Source: CAZEUZ01 sp964515805 (GTDB lineage: Bacteria > Pseudomonadota > Gammaproteobacteria > Pseudomonadales > Cellvibrionaceae). From it: 6,457 bases of DNA. Location of the stretch: NCBI GenBank assembly GCA_964515805.1, contig CAZEUZ010000094.1:1-6457 (forward strand). The letters are read 5' to 3'. Each line of letters starts with the position of its first letter. The stretch's first letter is position 1. The notes beneath the pieces are model-generated. The model was given only the letters and a program-made list of their open reading frames with translations, was not told the origin of the DNA and made no database searches. The position numbers and the translations under genes were made by a program. Positions 1 to 6,457 of this stretch are shown here, one piece after another.

Positions 1-1980
1 CCCGAAGTCTTTAACTATATCGCGGGCATGGCGGGCACCAGAGTGGTTGGCTACGGGTATAGCGTCAACTACCATGTGTCGGATACTAATGCCCCTGGCC
101 GTATGCTACTGCTTATTGATGGCATAGCCATCTACCGACCATTTTATACAGTAAATTCATGGTCCTCATTGCCACTTACTATCAATGATATCGACTATAT
201 CGAAGTGACCCGCTCACCAGGCGCTGCGACCTATGGCATCAATGCCTTAATGGCGGTGATCAATATCGTCACCAAAGACCCATTAAATTCATCAGCCTTT
301 TCCGCAAGCGCCACAAAAAGTGGCAATGACTACGATCGACTCGATATGTCCTTCTCAGGCAAGCCCTCGAAAAAACTTTCTTACCGAATTTCAGCATCGG
401 CGAGCAACGATGATGGTTTTGATAAAGAATATAAAGGTGGAGAATCGTTGGAAGATAGCTATAAAATCAGCTTAATCAATTCAAAGGTGAACATCAACAT
501 TAGCCCATCTACCCAGGCTTCTTTATCCTTTTACTACGGTAATAGTGATCGAGAAGATGAAGCAGATACCGAAGGCAATGTTCAATTTAATGCCAATGAG
601 GATAAATTCAACACCAAAAGCCGCTATTTTTCCGGCCGTGTCAACCATGCCATCTCCACCCACCATGATATAACAGTGAAGGCATACCATACGCAGGTGA
701 AAGAGTCTTTTAATCCTATCCTTTGTAATTTTCCTGTATTTTTTTCGGAGCCATTATATCAACTATCATTGCTAAATTTCGATTACGCTGCCGCATTATT
801 AGCGGAAGAAATAGATAATGTCCCGTTCAGTGGTTCTCCTGAAGAAGACAATTTAAGGGAACAGTTTGTAGCAGAAGACAATGAATATGGAGACACACTC
901 TATACAACATCGACTTGTGGCAATGCCAATCTTAACAGTGTGGAAAAAAACACTGCCATAGAATTTGAAGACACTTATATTTTCAATGAAAAACTGCGCC
1001 TGGTGTCTGGTTTTGGAGCCACCCATCAACAGATTGATTCAACGACATACTTTCAAGGCGAGGTCTCTTCCACCACTTACCGGACATTCACCAATGCCGA
1101 AATACGCAGGGAGCCGTGGGTTTTTAATACTGGAGCAATGTTGGAATACAATGATCAAACATCAGATAAGATGGCTTTCTCACCCCGTATCGGCGCCAAT
1201 TATCGCTTAAATAACGATTCCACGCTGAAATTTATCTTATCGAAAGCTGTACAAATACCCGATTTATCAGAGCGTGAGTATAACCGTGATCTCTATATAG
1301 AAAACTTGACACAACCTCATCCGGCTGATGGTAGAACAGCGGGCTACTTGTTGTTTTCCAAATTCAGATTAGAAAACGACAACATAGAATCCGAAGAAAT
1401 TTTAGCCAGAGAAATATCCCTCTACACGGAAAAAAGATATCCATCCGATCATGGAACTGTCGACGTTAGTTCCGATATTAAATTATTCTACAATAGTCTG
1501 TCTTTTAGGCCATATTTGTTGTACGGGAATGTTGAAAGCACAAGCGATATCACATTAAAAGGGTTTGAAACAGACATTAACTTTCTATTTAGTAATCTAT
1601 CGAGCGACATTCTGAAAAATCTGGATTTAGGTATCAATTACACCTACCTGGACAGTAGCACTGGAAATTTCCTGAAAAACTCACGCCTGCCTGCCGAAGA
1701 ACAAACGTACACAGAAGATGTGCAGTTCGTACAGCACACGGGGTCAATGTACTCTATATTTGAGTTCAAAGACGGTTGGTTCACCAGCCTATCCTACAGC
1801 GGCAACCTAACGAAAGCAGAAACTTACAACACATCCGAACTCGGTTTCGGTAAAGAGATAAAATTAACGACTGGCACCGTTACCCTGTCTGGAAAGTGGA
1901 GCCACCAAAATAGGCCTGCAGACGGTTCGGTTAATAATTCCCCCAATACATTTTTCTTTAATGTCAGTTTCAATCGATAG
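1..1980 (+). CDS. TonB-dependent outer-membrane receptor, 5'-truncated by the window edge
   Basis: This is a TonB-dependent receptor, an outer-membrane beta-barrel that imports a ligand (often a siderophore, heme, vitamin or glycan) with energy from TonB-ExbB-ExbD. The frame is open from base 1, giving 659 visible residues. The ATG at base 28 lies inside the plug and is not the start. Numbering from base 1, plug hallmarks are the LLLIDG segment ending at G41, followed by IYRPFY, then residues 63-92 with the DIDYIEV, RSPGAATYG and VINIVTK motifs (the usual RGP is RSP here). From about residue 95 on, alternating aromatic/polar strands and acidic loops form the barrel, ending in FFFNVSFNR. An aromatic last residue is usual for such barrels; here it is Arg, with Phe two residues before it. 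The only two cysteines, C242 and C306, bracket a long loop and may form a disulfide. The signal peptide, TonB box and first part of the plug are upstream, probably some tens of residues. The family assignment is secure; the substrate cannot be inferred. Confidence 0.93.
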   Translation, partial: PEVFNYIAGMAGTRVVGYGYSVNYHVSDTNAPGRMLLLIDGIAIYRPFYTVNSWSSLPLTINDIDYIEVTRSPGAATYGINALMAVINIVTKDPLNSSAFSASATKSGNDYDRLDMSFSGKPSKKLSYRISASASNDDGFDKEYKGGESLEDSYKISLINSKVNINISPSTQASLSFYYGNSDREDEADTEGNVQFNANEDKFNTKSRYFSGRVNHAISTHHDITVKAYHTQVKESFNPILCNFPVFFSEPLYQLSLLNFDYAAALLAEEIDNVPFSGSPEEDNLREQFVAEDNEYGDTLYTTSTCGNANLNSVEKNTAIEFEDTYIFNEKLRLVSGFGATHQQIDSTTYFQGEVSSTTYRTFTNAEIRREPWVFNTGAMLEYNDQTSDKMAFSPRIGANYRLNNDSTLKFILSKAVQIPDLSEREYNRDLYIENLTQPHPADGRTAGYLLFSKFRLENDNIESEEILAREISLYTEKRYPSDHGTVDVSSDIKLFYNSLSFRPYLLYGNVESTSDITLKGFETDINFLFSNLSSDILKNLDLGINYTYLDSSTGNFLKNSRLPAEEQTYTEDVQFVQHTGSMYSIFEFKDGWFTSLSYSGNLTKAETYNTSELGFGKEIKLTTGTVTLSGKWSHQNRPADGSVNNSPNTFFFNVSFNR

Positions 1981-1997
1981 AAATTACTGATATTTCG

Positions 1998-2077
1998 CCT
2001 TTCGACAGGCTCAAGGCTCTAGTGTTGAGCCCAGAGTTTTTTTATTTTCGGGCTCTGTACCCTAAGTTTGTTGAAGG
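1998..2077. repeat. Degenerate palindromic (REP-like) repeat
   Basis: The left arm CCTTTCGACAGGCTCAAGG (1998-2016) matches the reverse complement of the right arm (2060-2077, read on the minus strand as CCTTCAACAAACTTAGGG). They agree at 13 of 18 aligned positions, with one single-base gap, and all five differences are transitions. Both arms look like drifted copies of CCTTCGACAAGCTCAGGG, a sequence I recall as a widespread intergenic palindrome in proteobacterial genomes. That family link is from memory. In RNA, three of the five differences become G-U pairs, so a long imperfect hairpin remains possible. It lies entirely between the receptor stop codon and the secA promoter region. Confidence 0.55.
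2008..2043 (+). terminator. Probable intrinsic terminator of the receptor gene
   Basis: GGCTCAA (2008-2014) and TTGAGCC (2025-2031) form a perfect 7-bp stem with a 10-nt loop, 27 bases after the receptor stop codon. After CAGAG comes a run of seven T (2037-2043), then ATTTT. The 5-nt gap between stem and T-run is longer than ideal. An alternative pairing, CTCT (2017-2020) with AGAG (2033-2036), sits directly against the T-run but has a 12-nt loop. The stem's left arm is part of the palindromic repeat, so the repeat appears to supply the terminator. Confidence 0.5.
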
Positions 2078-2160
2078 ATATAAATAGTTGTGGAAAATAA
2101 CCGGTAGTTTGGGTAAAGTCTATGGCCTTATTTTTCCATCACATCTCTTAATACATTTCA

Positions 2161-2189
2161 TTGTCATATTTCTTATTGGAAACTAATAA
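2161..2189 (+). promoter_or_regulatory. Candidate sigma70 promoter for secA
   Basis: TTGTCA at 2161-2166 matches the -35 consensus at five of six positions. After a 17-base spacer, TAATAA at 2184-2189 is only a partial -10 match. Transcription would start near 2196, about 60 bases before the secA ATG. A competing pair, TTGGAA (2176-2181) and TACGAT (2201-2206), has a poor 19-base spacer. A promoter is expected here because a likely terminator lies upstream, but the exact elements are a guess. Confidence 0.35.
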
Positions 2190-2196
2190 ACTGCTT

Positions 2197-2233
2197 TCAG
2201 TACGATACACTCGACAGTTCAACACAGTACTGA
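2197..2233 (+). promoter_or_regulatory. Inverted repeat in the secA 5' leader
   Basis: TCAGTAC (2197-2203) and GTACTGA (2227-2233) are perfect 7-bp inverted arms separated by 23 bases, ending 22 bases before the secA start. The right arm overlaps a smaller self-palindrome, CAGTACTG (2225-2232). If transcription begins at the proposed promoter, the arms could form a leader hairpin; as DNA they could be a two-site operator. No known operator consensus was recognised, and a chance occurrence is quite possible. Confidence 0.25.
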
Positions 2234-2255
2234 GTTTAAAACATTGGGTTAAAAC

Positions 2256-5024
2256 ATGTTTGGTACACTTTTCAAGTGGTTAATCGGATCAAAAAACGAT
2301 CGTGAATTAAAACGCATGCGCAAATTGGTGACAAAAATCAACCAGTTTGAAGAAAGCCTGCAAGCGTTAACAGACGAACAACTAAAAAGTAAGACGACAG
2401 AGTTCAAACAGCGGCTGGCTGCTGATGAAACTCTGGACCAACTATTGCCCGAAGCCTTTGCCGTTGTCAGGGAAGCCTCCCAGAGAACTTTGGGTCTACG
2501 CCATTTCGACGTGCAGCTCATCGGCGGCATCACTCTGCACGAAGGCCGCATTGCTGAAATGCGCACCGGTGAAGGTAAGACGCTGGTAGCTACCTTGCCA
2601 GCCTACCTCAACGCCTTATCCGAAAAAGGCGTCCACATAGTGACGGTAAACGATTACCTCGCAGCTCGAGACGCCGGCTGGATGGCGCCAATTTACGAAT
2701 TTTTAGGTATGACAGTGGGTGTCATTCGTTCCCAACAAGCTCCCGATGAGAAGAGGGAAGCCTATCAAGCGGACATTACCTACGGCACCAACAATGAGTT
2801 CGGCTTCGATTATCTGCGCGATAATATGGCGTTTAGTAAAGAACAAAAAGCTCAACGACTGATGAACTTCGCCATTATCGACGAAGTGGATTCCATCTTG
2901 ATCGATGAGGCGCGCACGCCACTCATTATCTCTGGCGCCGCCGAAGACAGCTCCGAACTCTACAAAAAAATCAACCGTTTGATACCTAAACTCACCCGAC
3001 AACTGCCAGTGGAAGAAGGACAGGAACCCGGCTCGGGAGACTACACCTTAGACGAAAAAACCCGCCAGGTAGAACTGACTGAAGAAGGACATCAAAAAAT
3101 TGAAGAACTACTGGTGAAAGAGCGATTGCTGGAACAGGATGATAGCCTCTACGCGTCGACTAATCTCACTCTGTTACATCATGTGCACGCAGGATTGCGA
3201 GCCCATGCCATTTTCCATCGCGACGTCGACTACATCGTACAAGAAAATCAAGTGGTACTCATTGATGAACATACCGGACGCACGATGCCGGGGCGAAGAT
3301 TATCAGAGGGATTGCACCAAGCACTGGAAGCTAAGGAAAGCGTGGCTATCCAGAATGAAAGTCAAACACTGGCATCGACGACATTTCAAAACTACTTCCG
3401 AATCTACCCTAAATTAGCAGGTATGACGGGAACCGCCGATACCGAGGCATTTGAATTTCGCCAAATCTATGGCTTGGATGTCGTGGTTATACCCACCAAT
3501 AAGCCTATTGCGAGAGAAGATCGCAACGATTTAATCTATATGTCTATCCCCGAAAAATACGATGCTATCGTTAAGGACATCAAAACCTACAGGGAAAATA
3601 ACGCCCCCATTCTAGTGGGCACCGCCTCGGTAGAATCTTCGGAAGAGCTGTCAAAACGATTGTCGAAAGACAAAATTGCGCACCAAGTACTGAACGCCAA
3701 ATTTCACCAAAAAGAAGCTGAAATTATTGCCCAAGCAGGCAGGCCTGGCACGGTAACCATCGCAACAAATATGGCAGGACGAGGTACAGACATTGTCCTA
3801 GGCGGCAACCTGGAGGCCGAAATAGCTACCCTAAACAATACCTCTGGAAAGGAACCCTCTGCAGAAACTATCGCCAATCTAAAACAAGAATGGCAACAGC
3901 GTCACGAACAAGTCATCGAGGCGGGCGGCTTGCATATTTTGTGTACCGAGCGCCACGAATCGCGACGTATCGATAATCAGTTGCGCGGCCGCGCTGGTCG
4001 TCAAGGCGACCCAGGAATGTCGCGTTTTTATCTGTCGATGGAAGATAATTTAATGCGTATCTTCGCCTCTGACCGCATACGTGGATTTATGCGCTCACTG
4101 GGCATGGAGAAAGGCGAAGCCATTGAACACCGCATGGTGACTAATGCCATTGAAAAAGCCCAGCGCAAAGTAGAAGGGCGCAACTTCGATATGCGCAAGC
4201 AACTGTTGGAATACGATGACGTCGCCAACGACCAACGGCAAGTCATCTATCGCCAACGCAACGAACTATTAGAAGCCGATAACGTGCGCGATGTGGTCAC
4301 TGCCATACGCCATGACGTAGTTACAGATTTGACAAGCAGCTTTATTCCGCCCCAAAGTATGGCGGAGCAGTGGGACGTAGCGGGATTGGAACAACATATT
4401 CATGCCGAATATGGCATTCAGCTACCTATTCAGCAGTGGCTCGATAGCAATGATGATCTGCATGAAGAAACACTGCGGGAAAAAATTCTAACGGCGATAG
4501 AAGACGCCTACCAGGAAAAATCCGCCCGTCTCGGTGACGCCCTGCTGCAAATTGAAAAACAAGTGATGTTGCAGGTGCTGGATATGCATTGGAAAGAGCA
4601 CTTGGCCGGTATGGATCATCTGCGGCAAGGCATTAACTTGCGAGCTTATGCGCAACGCAATCCCAAGCAGGAATACAAACGCGAATCGTTTGAGTTATTT
4701 CAGACACTATTAGTTAGGATCAAAGAAGAAACCGTACGTTTGTTGGCGAGAGTAGAACCGGTATCACCGGAGCGTATGGCTGAGATTGAGGCTAAACGAC
4801 GCATCCAGCAAGAACACGCGATGAGAATGCAGCATGCTCAAGCATCTGCATTGATGGAAAATAATAATACCGATGGAGACAGTGGACGCGCACAGCAACA
4901 GCAAGGGCAACCGCAGTCACAATCAAAAAAACCCTTTGTTCGGCAAGTAAAAAAAGTGGGCCGCAATGAACCCTGTCCTTGTGGATCGGGGAAAAAATAC
5001 AAGCAGTGCCACGGCAAATTATAA
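2256..5024 (+). CDS. secA: Preprotein translocase ATPase subunit SecA
   Basis: SecA is the cytosolic and membrane-peripheral ATPase that drives unfolded preproteins through SecYEG, often receiving them from SecB. This copy has 922 residues (E. coli 901). Its start is fixed by co-linearity with E. coli: the GS(K/R)NDR motif is at 11-16 and the Walker A lysine at 108 in both. NBD1 carries Walker A TGEGKT (104-109) and Walker B IIDEVDS (207-213, D209). The preprotein-crosslinking domain spans roughly 225-375. NBD2 holds MAGRGTDI (506-513, R509) and the [11 protein letters not shown] segment (575-585). The helical scaffold/two-helix finger region includes [14 protein letters not shown] (779-792) and tip tyrosine Y798. 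A Gln-rich linker (879-889) precedes the zinc-binding SEC-C tail, C907/C909/C918/H919, which contacts SecB and lipid in the family. No catalytic residue is missing. Only a weak Shine-Dalgarno (GGG, 2246-2248) precedes the ATG. argJ follows after 26 bases. No secM lies upstream. Confidence 0.99.
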   Translation: MFGTLFKWLIGSKNDRELKRMRKLVTKINQFEESLQALTDEQLKSKTTEFKQRLAADETLDQLLPEAFAVVREASQRTLGLRHFDVQLIGGITLHEGRIAEMRTGEGKTLVATLPAYLNALSEKGVHIVTVNDYLAARDAGWMAPIYEFLGMTVGVIRSQQAPDEKREAYQADITYGTNNEFGFDYLRDNMAFSKEQKAQRLMNFAIIDEVDSILIDEARTPLIISGAAEDSSELYKKINRLIPKLTRQLPVEEGQEPGSGDYTLDEKTRQVELTEEGHQKIEELLVKERLLEQDDSLYASTNLTLLHHVHAGLRAHAIFHRDVDYIVQENQVVLIDEHTGRTMPGRRLSEGLHQALEAKESVAIQNESQTLASTTFQNYFRIYPKLAGMTGTADTEAFEFRQIYGLDVVVIPTNKPIAREDRNDLIYMSIPEKYDAIVKDIKTYRENNAPILVGTASVESSEELSKRLSKDKIAHQVLNAKFHQKEAEIIAQAGRPGTVTIATNMAGRGTDIVLGGNLEAEIATLNNTSGKEPSAETIANLKQEWQQRHEQVIEAGGLHILCTERHESRRIDNQLRGRAGRQGDPGMSRFYLSMEDNLMRIFASDRIRGFMRSLGMEKGEAIEHRMVTNAIEKAQRKVEGRNFDMRKQLLEYDDVANDQRQVIYRQRNELLEADNVRDVVTAIRHDVVTDLTSSFIPPQSMAEQWDVAGLEQHIHAEYGIQLPIQQWLDSNDDLHEETLREKILTAIEDAYQEKSARLGDALLQIEKQVMLQVLDMHWKEHLAGMDHLRQGINLRAYAQRNPKQEYKRESFELFQTLLVRIKEETVRLLARVEPVSPERMAEIEAKRRIQQEHAMRMQHAQASALMENNNTDGDSGRAQQQQGQPQSQSKKPFVRQVKKVGRNEPCPCGSGKKYKQCHGKL

Positions 5025-5036
5025 GTGTTGAAAAAC

Positions 5037-5040
5037 AGGA
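5037..5040 (+). promoter_or_regulatory. Ribosome binding site that fixes the argJ start
   Basis: AGGA lies 10 bases before the ATG at 5051. It supports that start over the in-frame ATG at 4979. The latter would overlap the last 46 bases of secA and add 24 residues (beginning MWIGEKIQ) that do not resemble an ArgJ N-terminus. Confidence 0.65.
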
Positions 5041-5050
5041 TAAAAATCAA

Positions 5051-6271
5051 ATGGCGGTAGGCACGCTTAATTTCCCGGATATGCCGTTAATTGAAGGCAT
5101 TCAATTAAGTGCATTGAGCGCCGGCATCAAAACAGCGAATAAACTGGACTTGGTTCTGATAAAACTATCTGAACAAGCGCGTGTTACTGGCGTATTTACC
5201 CAAAATGATTTTTGCGCTGCACCGGTTATTTTATGCCGCCGTCATATAAAAAATCGACCTGACTCTCGCTACTTGATCATTAACTCCGGCAATGCCAATG
5301 CCTGTACTGGTAAACGGGGAATAAACGATGCGTTGGCCATTTGTCAATCTATTGCTGATCAAGCCGGATTGCATATCCAACAAATACTGCCCTTCTCTAC
5401 CGGCGTCATCGGTGAATATTTACCCGTAGAAAAAATAACAGCCAGTATGCCCAAGTTATTTGATGGTTTATCGAGAGATAACTGGTTATCAGCGGCGCAA
5501 GGCATTATGACGACTGATACCCTGCCAAAGGGCGCCAGTTTCTCTTTTGCTTATAGAGGAGAAAATATCGTTGTTAACGGCATTGCCAAAGGCGCCGGTA
5601 TGATTGAACCTAATATGGCGACCATGCTGGCGTTTGTAGCAACCAATGCAAACATTAGCCAAGAACTATTAGAACAGTTATCCAATAAGGCAGTTGAACA
5701 GTCATTTAACCGCATTACCATCGACGGTGACACCTCCACCAATGATAGCTGTGTATTGATGGCTACTGGAACTGCTGCTGAAGCAATCAAAGATATAACC
5801 GATCCGCGCTATTCACTGTTACAAGAAGCAGTGATAGAAGTGTATCAACAACTTGCCCAAGCCATTGTCAGAGATGCAGAAGGCGCGACTAAATTTGTCA
5901 CCATTGAGGTTACGGAGGGCGCTTCAATCAATGAATGTTTACAGGTGGCTTATGCCATCGCTCACTCTCCACTAGTCAAAACTGCGTTTTATGCCTCAGA
6001 CCCAAACTGGGGACGCATTGTGGCAGCGATAGGTAATGCTGGTGTCGATAACCTCGACATCGGTCAAATCCGCCTGTTTTTAGACAATGTACTACTGGTT
6101 GAACATGGTGGCCGCGCCGAAAGCTATCAGGAAGAAGATGGACAAAGAGTAATAGATAAGACCGAGTTTCGGCTTACAGTTCATCTCGGCCGCGGCACAG
6201 CTACAGAGAAGATATGGACATCAGATTTATCTCACGAGTATGTGACCATTAATGCCGAATATAGAACTTGA
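5051..6271 (+). CDS. argJ: Glutamate N-acetyltransferase / ornithine acetyltransferase ArgJ
   Basis: ArgJ moves the acetyl group from N-acetylornithine to glutamate, closing the acetyl cycle of arginine synthesis in the cytoplasm. Some members also make N-acetylglutamate from acetyl-CoA. The 406 residues fit the usual length of about 400. It is an N-terminal-nucleophile enzyme that self-cleaves into two chains. The cleavage site is visible in KGAGMIEPNMATMLAF (180-195), between A190 and T191, making T191 the catalytic nucleophile, with K180 eleven residues before it as in characterised homologues. The oxyanion pair is T117-G118 (STGVIGE). Other family motifs are NSGNANACTG (78-87), DGDTSTNDS (225-233), the DAEGATKF segment with E277 (275-282), DPNWGRI (317-323), and the C-terminal N401 in INAEYRT. 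All expected catalytic residues are present. It sits 26 bases after secA and 46 before mutT. Sequence alone does not tell whether it is mono- or bifunctional. Confidence 0.98.
   Translation: MAVGTLNFPDMPLIEGIQLSALSAGIKTANKLDLVLIKLSEQARVTGVFTQNDFCAAPVILCRRHIKNRPDSRYLIINSGNANACTGKRGINDALAICQSIADQAGLHIQQILPFSTGVIGEYLPVEKITASMPKLFDGLSRDNWLSAAQGIMTTDTLPKGASFSFAYRGENIVVNGIAKGAGMIEPNMATMLAFVATNANISQELLEQLSNKAVEQSFNRITIDGDTSTNDSCVLMATGTAAEAIKDITDPRYSLLQEAVIEVYQQLAQAIVRDAEGATKFVTIEVTEGASINECLQVAYAIAHSPLVKTAFYASDPNWGRIVAAIGNAGVDNLDIGQIRLFLDNVLLVEHGGRAESYQEEDGQRVIDKTEFRLTVHLGRGTATEKIWTSDLSHEYVTINAEYRT
5087..5108. repeat. Perfect 9-bp inverted repeat inside the argJ 5' coding region
   Basis: TTAATTGAA (5087-5095) and TTCAATTAA (5100-5108) are perfect inverted arms around a 4-base centre, GGCA. 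They cover argJ codons 13 to 20, starting 36 bases after the start codon. As RNA this would be an A/U-rich hairpin with a tetraloop; as DNA it resembles a dimeric-regulator operator. It is close to, but not, an ARG box: the TGAA and TTCA halves are separated by four bases, whereas the ArgR consensus puts six between them. The repeat is certain; any function is inferred. Confidence 0.4.
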
Positions 6272-6317
6272 GCTTTGTTAATTCACTATTAGACGTCACC
6301 CTGCAGCTTAACCGATT

Positions 6318-6457
6318 ATGAAAACCATTCACGTAGCGGTAGGCATTATCTACAATCTACAGCAACAAATCCTGATCGCCAAACGCGCCGAGCACAAGCA
6401 TCAAGGCGGTTGTTGGGAATTTCCCGGCGGCAAGGTTGAAACCGGCGAAACCGTTCG
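6318..6457 (+). CDS. mutT: MutT-type Nudix hydrolase (8-oxo-dGTP diphosphatase), 3'-truncated
   Basis: MutT hydrolyses 8-oxo-dGTP to the monophosphate and pyrophosphate, preventing A:T to C:G transversions. Forty-six codons are visible before the window ends. They align without gaps to the E. coli MutT N-terminus: AVGII at 7-11, R23 (a nucleotide-contacting residue in E. coli), and EFPGGK at 34-39. The Nudix box begins with G38 and reaches E44 (GGKVETGE, the Gx5E part). The catalytic REUXEE part lies beyond the window. An in-frame TAA at 6309-6311 forces the start to 6318 or later. No clear Shine-Dalgarno precedes it. In some gammaproteobacteria the gene at this position encodes a longer protein with a C-terminal thiamine-phosphate-synthase-like domain; that cannot be decided here. 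Confidence 0.92.
   Translation, partial: MKTIHVAVGIIYNLQQQILIAKRAEHKHQGGCWEFPGGKVETGETV

Larger units (their letters stand above)
2256..6457 (+). other. Putative secA-argJ-mutT transcription unit
   Basis: Three same-strand genes are separated by 26 and 46 bases. Neither gap contains a stem followed by a T-run, and neither has a convincing promoter. Cotranscription from upstream of secA is therefore the simplest reading, with mutT continuing beyond the window. The order matches, from memory, that in several gammaproteobacteria, where argJ sits between secA and mutT. The grouping is inferred from spacing only; internal promoters cannot be excluded. Confidence 0.6.

Noticed and set aside
739..745. 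Seven-T tract (and the seven-A tract at 944-950) in the receptor as phase-variation sites
   Set aside because: Seven-base homopolymers are common at this base composition, the frame is intact through both, and nothing else suggests slippage control.
965..1210. Plus-strand frames inside the receptor gene (965-1210) and inside secA (3139-3417)
   Set aside because: They are out-of-frame readings of clearly conserved genes, with no protein-like features of their own.
28..1980. Taking the ATG at base 28 as the receptor's true start
   Set aside because: The frame is open from base 1, the ATG falls inside the plug domain, and a start there would leave no signal peptide, which an outer-membrane receptor needs.
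2089..2097. TGTGGAAAA as a DnaA box
   Set aside because: It matches the reverse-complement consensus at eight of nine positions, but it is a single site with no companion boxes or origin-associated genes.
2122..2151. Nine-codon ORF (MALFFHHIS) as a leader peptide for secA
   Set aside because: It has no convincing Shine-Dalgarno, lies upstream of the proposed promoter, and has neither a signal sequence nor an arrest motif.
2152..2283. Open frame without an ATG that overlaps the secA start (possible overlapping leader gene)
   Set aside because: About 43 codons open by chance in A/T-rich sequence; the only possible starts are TTG or ATT, with no ribosome binding site.
2249..2566. Minus-strand open frame opposite the secA 5' end, and similar antisense frames at 2703-3002, 4028-4246, 4838-5050 and 5551-5790
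   Set aside because: They lie opposite well-conserved coding sequence, have no recognisable product or ribosome binding site, and are explained as shadows of secA and argJ.
4979..5050. Upstream in-frame ATG extending argJ by 24 residues
   Set aside because: The extension overlaps the secA zinc-motif codons, does not look like ArgJ, and the ATG at 5051 has a well-placed AGGA.
1..6457. A previously undescribed multi-gene system, CRISPR array, prophage or transposon
   Set aside because: All four genes belong to well-known families, no spaced repeat array or transposase fragment is visible, and no unexplained stretch is longer than 275 bases.

Overview
The window reads as ordinary chromosome from a gammaproteobacterium of moderate G+C content. 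I infer this from a SecA that is co-linear with the E. coli protein from its first residue through its catalytic motifs and has a C-terminal zinc-binding SEC-C tail. The secA-argJ-mutT order is, from memory, a pseudomonad/Cellvibrionales-like arrangement, whereas E. coli has secM-secA-mutT. The species cannot be named from the sequence alone. All four genes lie on the + strand. Two are cut by the window edges.

Layout. Bases 1-1980 hold the plug and beta-barrel of a TonB-dependent outer-membrane receptor whose signal peptide and TonB box lie upstream of the window. Bases 1981-2255 are non-coding. They hold a degenerate palindromic repeat (1998-2077), whose left half and following T-run look like the receptor's terminator. 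They also hold a candidate sigma70 promoter (2161-2189) and a leader inverted repeat (2197-2233) before secA. Bases 2256-5024 are a complete secA of 922 codons. After 26 bases comes a complete argJ (5051-6271, 406 residues). It has its own ribosome binding site and a perfect 9-bp inverted repeat inside its 5' coding region. After a further 46 bases, mutT starts at 6318 and runs off the end within its Nudix box.

How the genes relate. secA, argJ and mutT have short gaps and no visible terminator between them, so they probably share a transcript. Their products act in unrelated housekeeping processes: protein export, arginine biosynthesis and nucleotide-pool sanitation. The receptor is functionally separate (TonB-powered uptake of an unidentified ligand) and appears transcriptionally insulated from secA. 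I found no mobile element genes, CRISPR array, RNA gene or novel multi-gene system. The points worth a second look are the receptor abutting secA, the decayed palindromic repeat used as a terminator, the absence of a SecM-like leader gene, and the inverted repeat inside argJ.
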